In this document: piece by piece, positions 5,693-7,247 of the stretch | How the letters are laid out: every line of letters begins with the position of its first letter | Numbering within the stretch: the stretch's first letter is position 1 | From: an uncultured Victivallaceae bacterium | GTDB lineage: Bacteria > Verrucomicrobiota > Lentisphaeria > Victivallales > Victivallaceae | Reading direction: 5' to 3' | Length of the DNA stretch: 7,247 nt | Assembly (NCBI GenBank): GCA_934663655.1 | Contig: CAKUKT010000125.1 | Location: 1 to 7,247, forward strand | Notes under the pieces: generated by a model | Database searches by the model: none | What the model was told of the DNA's origin: nothing | The model's input: only the letters and a program-made list of their open reading frames with translations | Translations under genes and position numbers: made by a program

Positions 5693-7234
5693 TCAGCCGT
5701 TGGCCCGGTACCAGGCGGGGGTGATGCCGAACTGTTTGATCTTATAGTGGATCATCCGGGGCGACAACTCCAGATCCCGGGCGGCGGCGGACATGTTGCC
5801 GTTGTTCTTTTTGAGCGCTTCGACGATGAGTTCGCGTTCGAACGAATCGACCATCGTATTGAAGGAGCCGCGTCCGCCGGAGAGCAGTTCGGTTCCCGAG
5901 GCCTCTCCGGTCTGGAGCGACGGCGGCAGGTTGTAGCTGTGGATGCAGTCGTCGGTGGCGGTAAGAACAGCGTGTTCGATGCAGTTTTCCAGTTCGCGCA
6001 CATTGCCCGGCCAGTGGTAGGACATCATCATATTGATTGCCGGGGTGGAGAGGCGTTTGACGTTTTTGCGGTATTTGAGATTGTGTTTGGCGATGAAGTG
6101 TTCGGCAAGCAGCACGATATCACAGCGCCGCTGCCGGAGGTCGGGAAGCGTAATCTGGAAAATGTTGAGCCGGTAATAGAGGTCTTCGCGGAATTTTCCC
6201 TGGCTCATCAGTTCCTCGAGGTTGCGGCTGGTCGCTGCCAGCAGCCGGACATCGGAGTGAAGTTCATCGTTGCTGCCGATGCGCGAAAAAGTCCGTTCCT
6301 GGATGAAGCGCAGCAGCTTCACCTGAACCGGCAGCGAAAGGTCGCCGATTTCGTCGAGAAAGAGGGTTCCGCCGTCGGCGGCTTCGGCGCGGCCGATCCG
6401 CCGGGCGACCGCGCCGGTGAAGGCTCCCCGCTCATGGCCGAAAAGTTCGCTCTCAACCAGATTTTCCGGAAGCGCGGCGCAGTTCAGGGTTACGAACGGT
6501 TTGTCGGCGCGGGGGCTGAGTTTGCGGATCGCCGAAGCGACCAGCTCCTTGCCGGTGCCGGAACTGCCCCGGATCAGTACGGTGGCGTCACTGGGTGCGA
6601 CTTGGCGGATCAATTCATAGATCTGCTGCATGGTTCGGCAGTTGCCGATCAGTTCACCGGGATTGCCGTCACTGTGGAGCGCCTGCCGCAGCCGCCGGTT
6701 TTCGTCGATCAGCATTTCGCGTTCTTCGCGCTCTTCACGGCGCGCCTCGACCGCTTCGGCGGTCAGATTGCCGATGATTTCCAGCAGCCGGAGGTCGTTA
6801 TCGAGTTCGGAGGCGATTTTCGGCGAAGGGCGCTCCATGCTCAGGGTGCCGATCACCTTGTCGAGACGGACGACCGGTACGCAGAGAAACGCGATATGTT
6901 CTCCGGCATGGTGGCTCCGGGTCAGATTGAGAAAACGCTTGTCGATGGAAATATCCGGCACCACCTCCGGCTTGCCGGTTTCGGCGACGCGGCCGGTGAT
7001 GCCTTCTCCGAGATGATAACGCGCGCGCTTCCGGGCGGCGTCGTCGAGGCCGAGCGATGCCTCCAGTTCGAAAACATTTCCCTGCCGCAGGGTGAATACA
7101 CCGCGCAGCATGCCCATTTTGCGGTTGAGTATATCCAGTACCAGATCGAGCAGTTTGCCGATATTGCGTTCGTGTACGACAACCGAACTGATTTCCTGAA
7201 GCACCGCGAGTTGTTTTTCCGCGTCGTCTGCCAT
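5693..7234 (-). CDS. Sigma-54-dependent activator, GAF-AAA+-Fis (NifA/NtrC-type)
   Basis: A 513-residue enhancer-binding protein that would remodel sigma-54 RNA polymerase with ATP. Residues about 10-165 form a GAF sensor (HLGEGITGRVAETGKPEVVPD at about 74-94; IGTLSME at 128-134). A charged helical linker follows at 160-187. The AAA+ domain (about 195-425) has Walker A GSSGTGKE at 223-230 (Ser where the usual form has Glu), the sigma-54-contacting GAFTGA loop intact at 270-275, Walker B LFLDEIG with D294/E295, FREDLYYRLN, and WPGNVRELEN. The Fis-type helix-turn-helix is at about 477-503 (NMSAAARDLELSPRMIHYKI). The layout and sequence are closest to NifA-like regulators. However, of the C-X11-C-X19-C-X4-C pattern of oxygen-sensitive NifA only the Cys in LENC is present, and there are no nif genes here, so I do not call it nifA. 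There is no receiver domain; a small molecule or protein partner probably acts through the GAF domain. The start at 7234 follows an in-frame TAA at 7246-7244. The 13 visible upstream bases are AT-only apart from one base and contain no Shine-Dalgarno. It is the first visible gene of the minus-strand block. Confidence 0.92.
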   Translation of the reverse strand: MADDAEKQLAVLQEISSVVVHERNIGKLLDLVLDILNRKMGMLRGVFTLRQGNVFELEASLGLDDAARKRARYHLGEGITGRVAETGKPEVVPDISIDKRFLNLTRSHHAGEHIAFLCVPVVRLDKVIGTLSMERPSPKIASELDNDLRLLEIIGNLTAEAVEARREEREEREMLIDENRRLRQALHSDGNPGELIGNCRTMQQIYELIRQVAPSDATVLIRGSSGTGKELVASAIRKLSPRADKPFVTLNCAALPENLVESELFGHERGAFTGAVARRIGRAEAADGGTLFLDEIGDLSLPVQVKLLRFIQERTFSRIGSNDELHSDVRLLAATSRNLEELMSQGKFREDLYYRLNIFQITLPDLRQRRCDIVLLAEHFIAKHNLKYRKNVKRLSTPAINMMMSYHWPGNVRELENCIEHAVLTATDDCIHSYNLPPSLQTGEASGTELLSGGRGSFNTMVDSFERELIVEALKKNNGNMSAAARDLELSPRMIHYKIKQFGITPAWYRANG

Positions 7235-7247
7235 ATATATAAATTAG
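7235..7247 (-). promoter_or_regulatory. AT-rich leader of the activator gene
   Basis: The 13 bases before the start read CTAATTTATATAT on the minus strand, a sharp break from the GC-rich surroundings. No Shine-Dalgarno is visible. TATAT-like bases this close to the ATG could be part of a promoter giving a very short leader, or simply an AT-rich unstructured initiation region. The window ends here, so a -35 element cannot be checked. Confidence 0.25.

Noticed and set aside
4842..5747. 301-codon plus-strand frame across the glycosyltransferase gene
   Set aside because: It is antisense to a clearly conserved GT2 gene, runs into flanking genes, and its translation has no recognisable domain.
6000..6020. 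C-X11-C spacing after LENC in the activator as an oxygen-sensing motif
   Set aside because: In oxygen-sensitive NifA the X11 pair lies before the LENC cysteine, not after it. The later Cys in DDCIHS falls at the right distance only by chance.
1..7247. CRISPR arrays, tRNA/rRNA genes, insertion sequences, toxin-antitoxin or phage genes
   Set aside because: No direct-repeat arrays, structural RNA signatures, transposase motifs or terminal inverted repeats were visible; coding genes fill nearly all of the window.

Overview
The window is about 7.2 kb of GC-rich, gene-dense bacterial DNA. There are no RNA genes, mobile elements, CRISPR arrays or long intergenic gaps. It holds two convergent gene blocks that meet, and overlap, near position 4117-4213. 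Base composition and coding style look uniform, so I see no sign of recent transfer. The biotin genes (BioG with BioC, and a BioD of the type I recall from Bacteroidota and related anaerobes) suggest a Gram-negative anaerobe of the FCB/PVC kind, possibly Lentisphaerota. That placement is a guess from gene style, not a result.

The plus-strand block (1-4213) is the distal part of a biotin operon. It starts with the 3' end of bioG (pimeloyl-ACP methyl ester esterase, cut by the window edge), then bioC (malonyl-ACP O-methyltransferase), then a single reading frame fusing BioD (dethiobiotin synthetase) to BioA (DAPA aminotransferase). BioC caps malonyl-ACP with a methyl ester so that fatty-acid enzymes can extend it, BioG removes the cap from pimeloyl-ACP, and BioA and BioD catalyse the two steps before biotin synthase. 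bioF and bioB are not in the window. bioG/bioC and bioC/bioDA overlap, which implies translational coupling. A sugar-mutarotase-like protein of unknown function (DUF6786-like) follows after a 53 bp gap and closes the block.

The minus-strand block (7234 down to 4117) reads, in transcription order: a 513-residue NifA/NtrC-type sigma-54 activator (GAF, AAA+, Fis-type HTH), a family 2 glycosyltransferase of the polyprenyl-phosphate type, and a class I SAM methyltransferase. Gaps are 8 and 35 bp, so it looks like one operon. The last two genes are a plausible pair for modifying a lipid-linked or cell-surface glycan. Having a sigma-54 activator at the head of that operon is the least expected arrangement here.

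I found no clearly new system. The points most worth following are the in-frame internal ribosome-binding site at the BioD/BioA junction, the activator-glycosyltransferase-methyltransferase operon, and the 97 bp convergent coding overlap.
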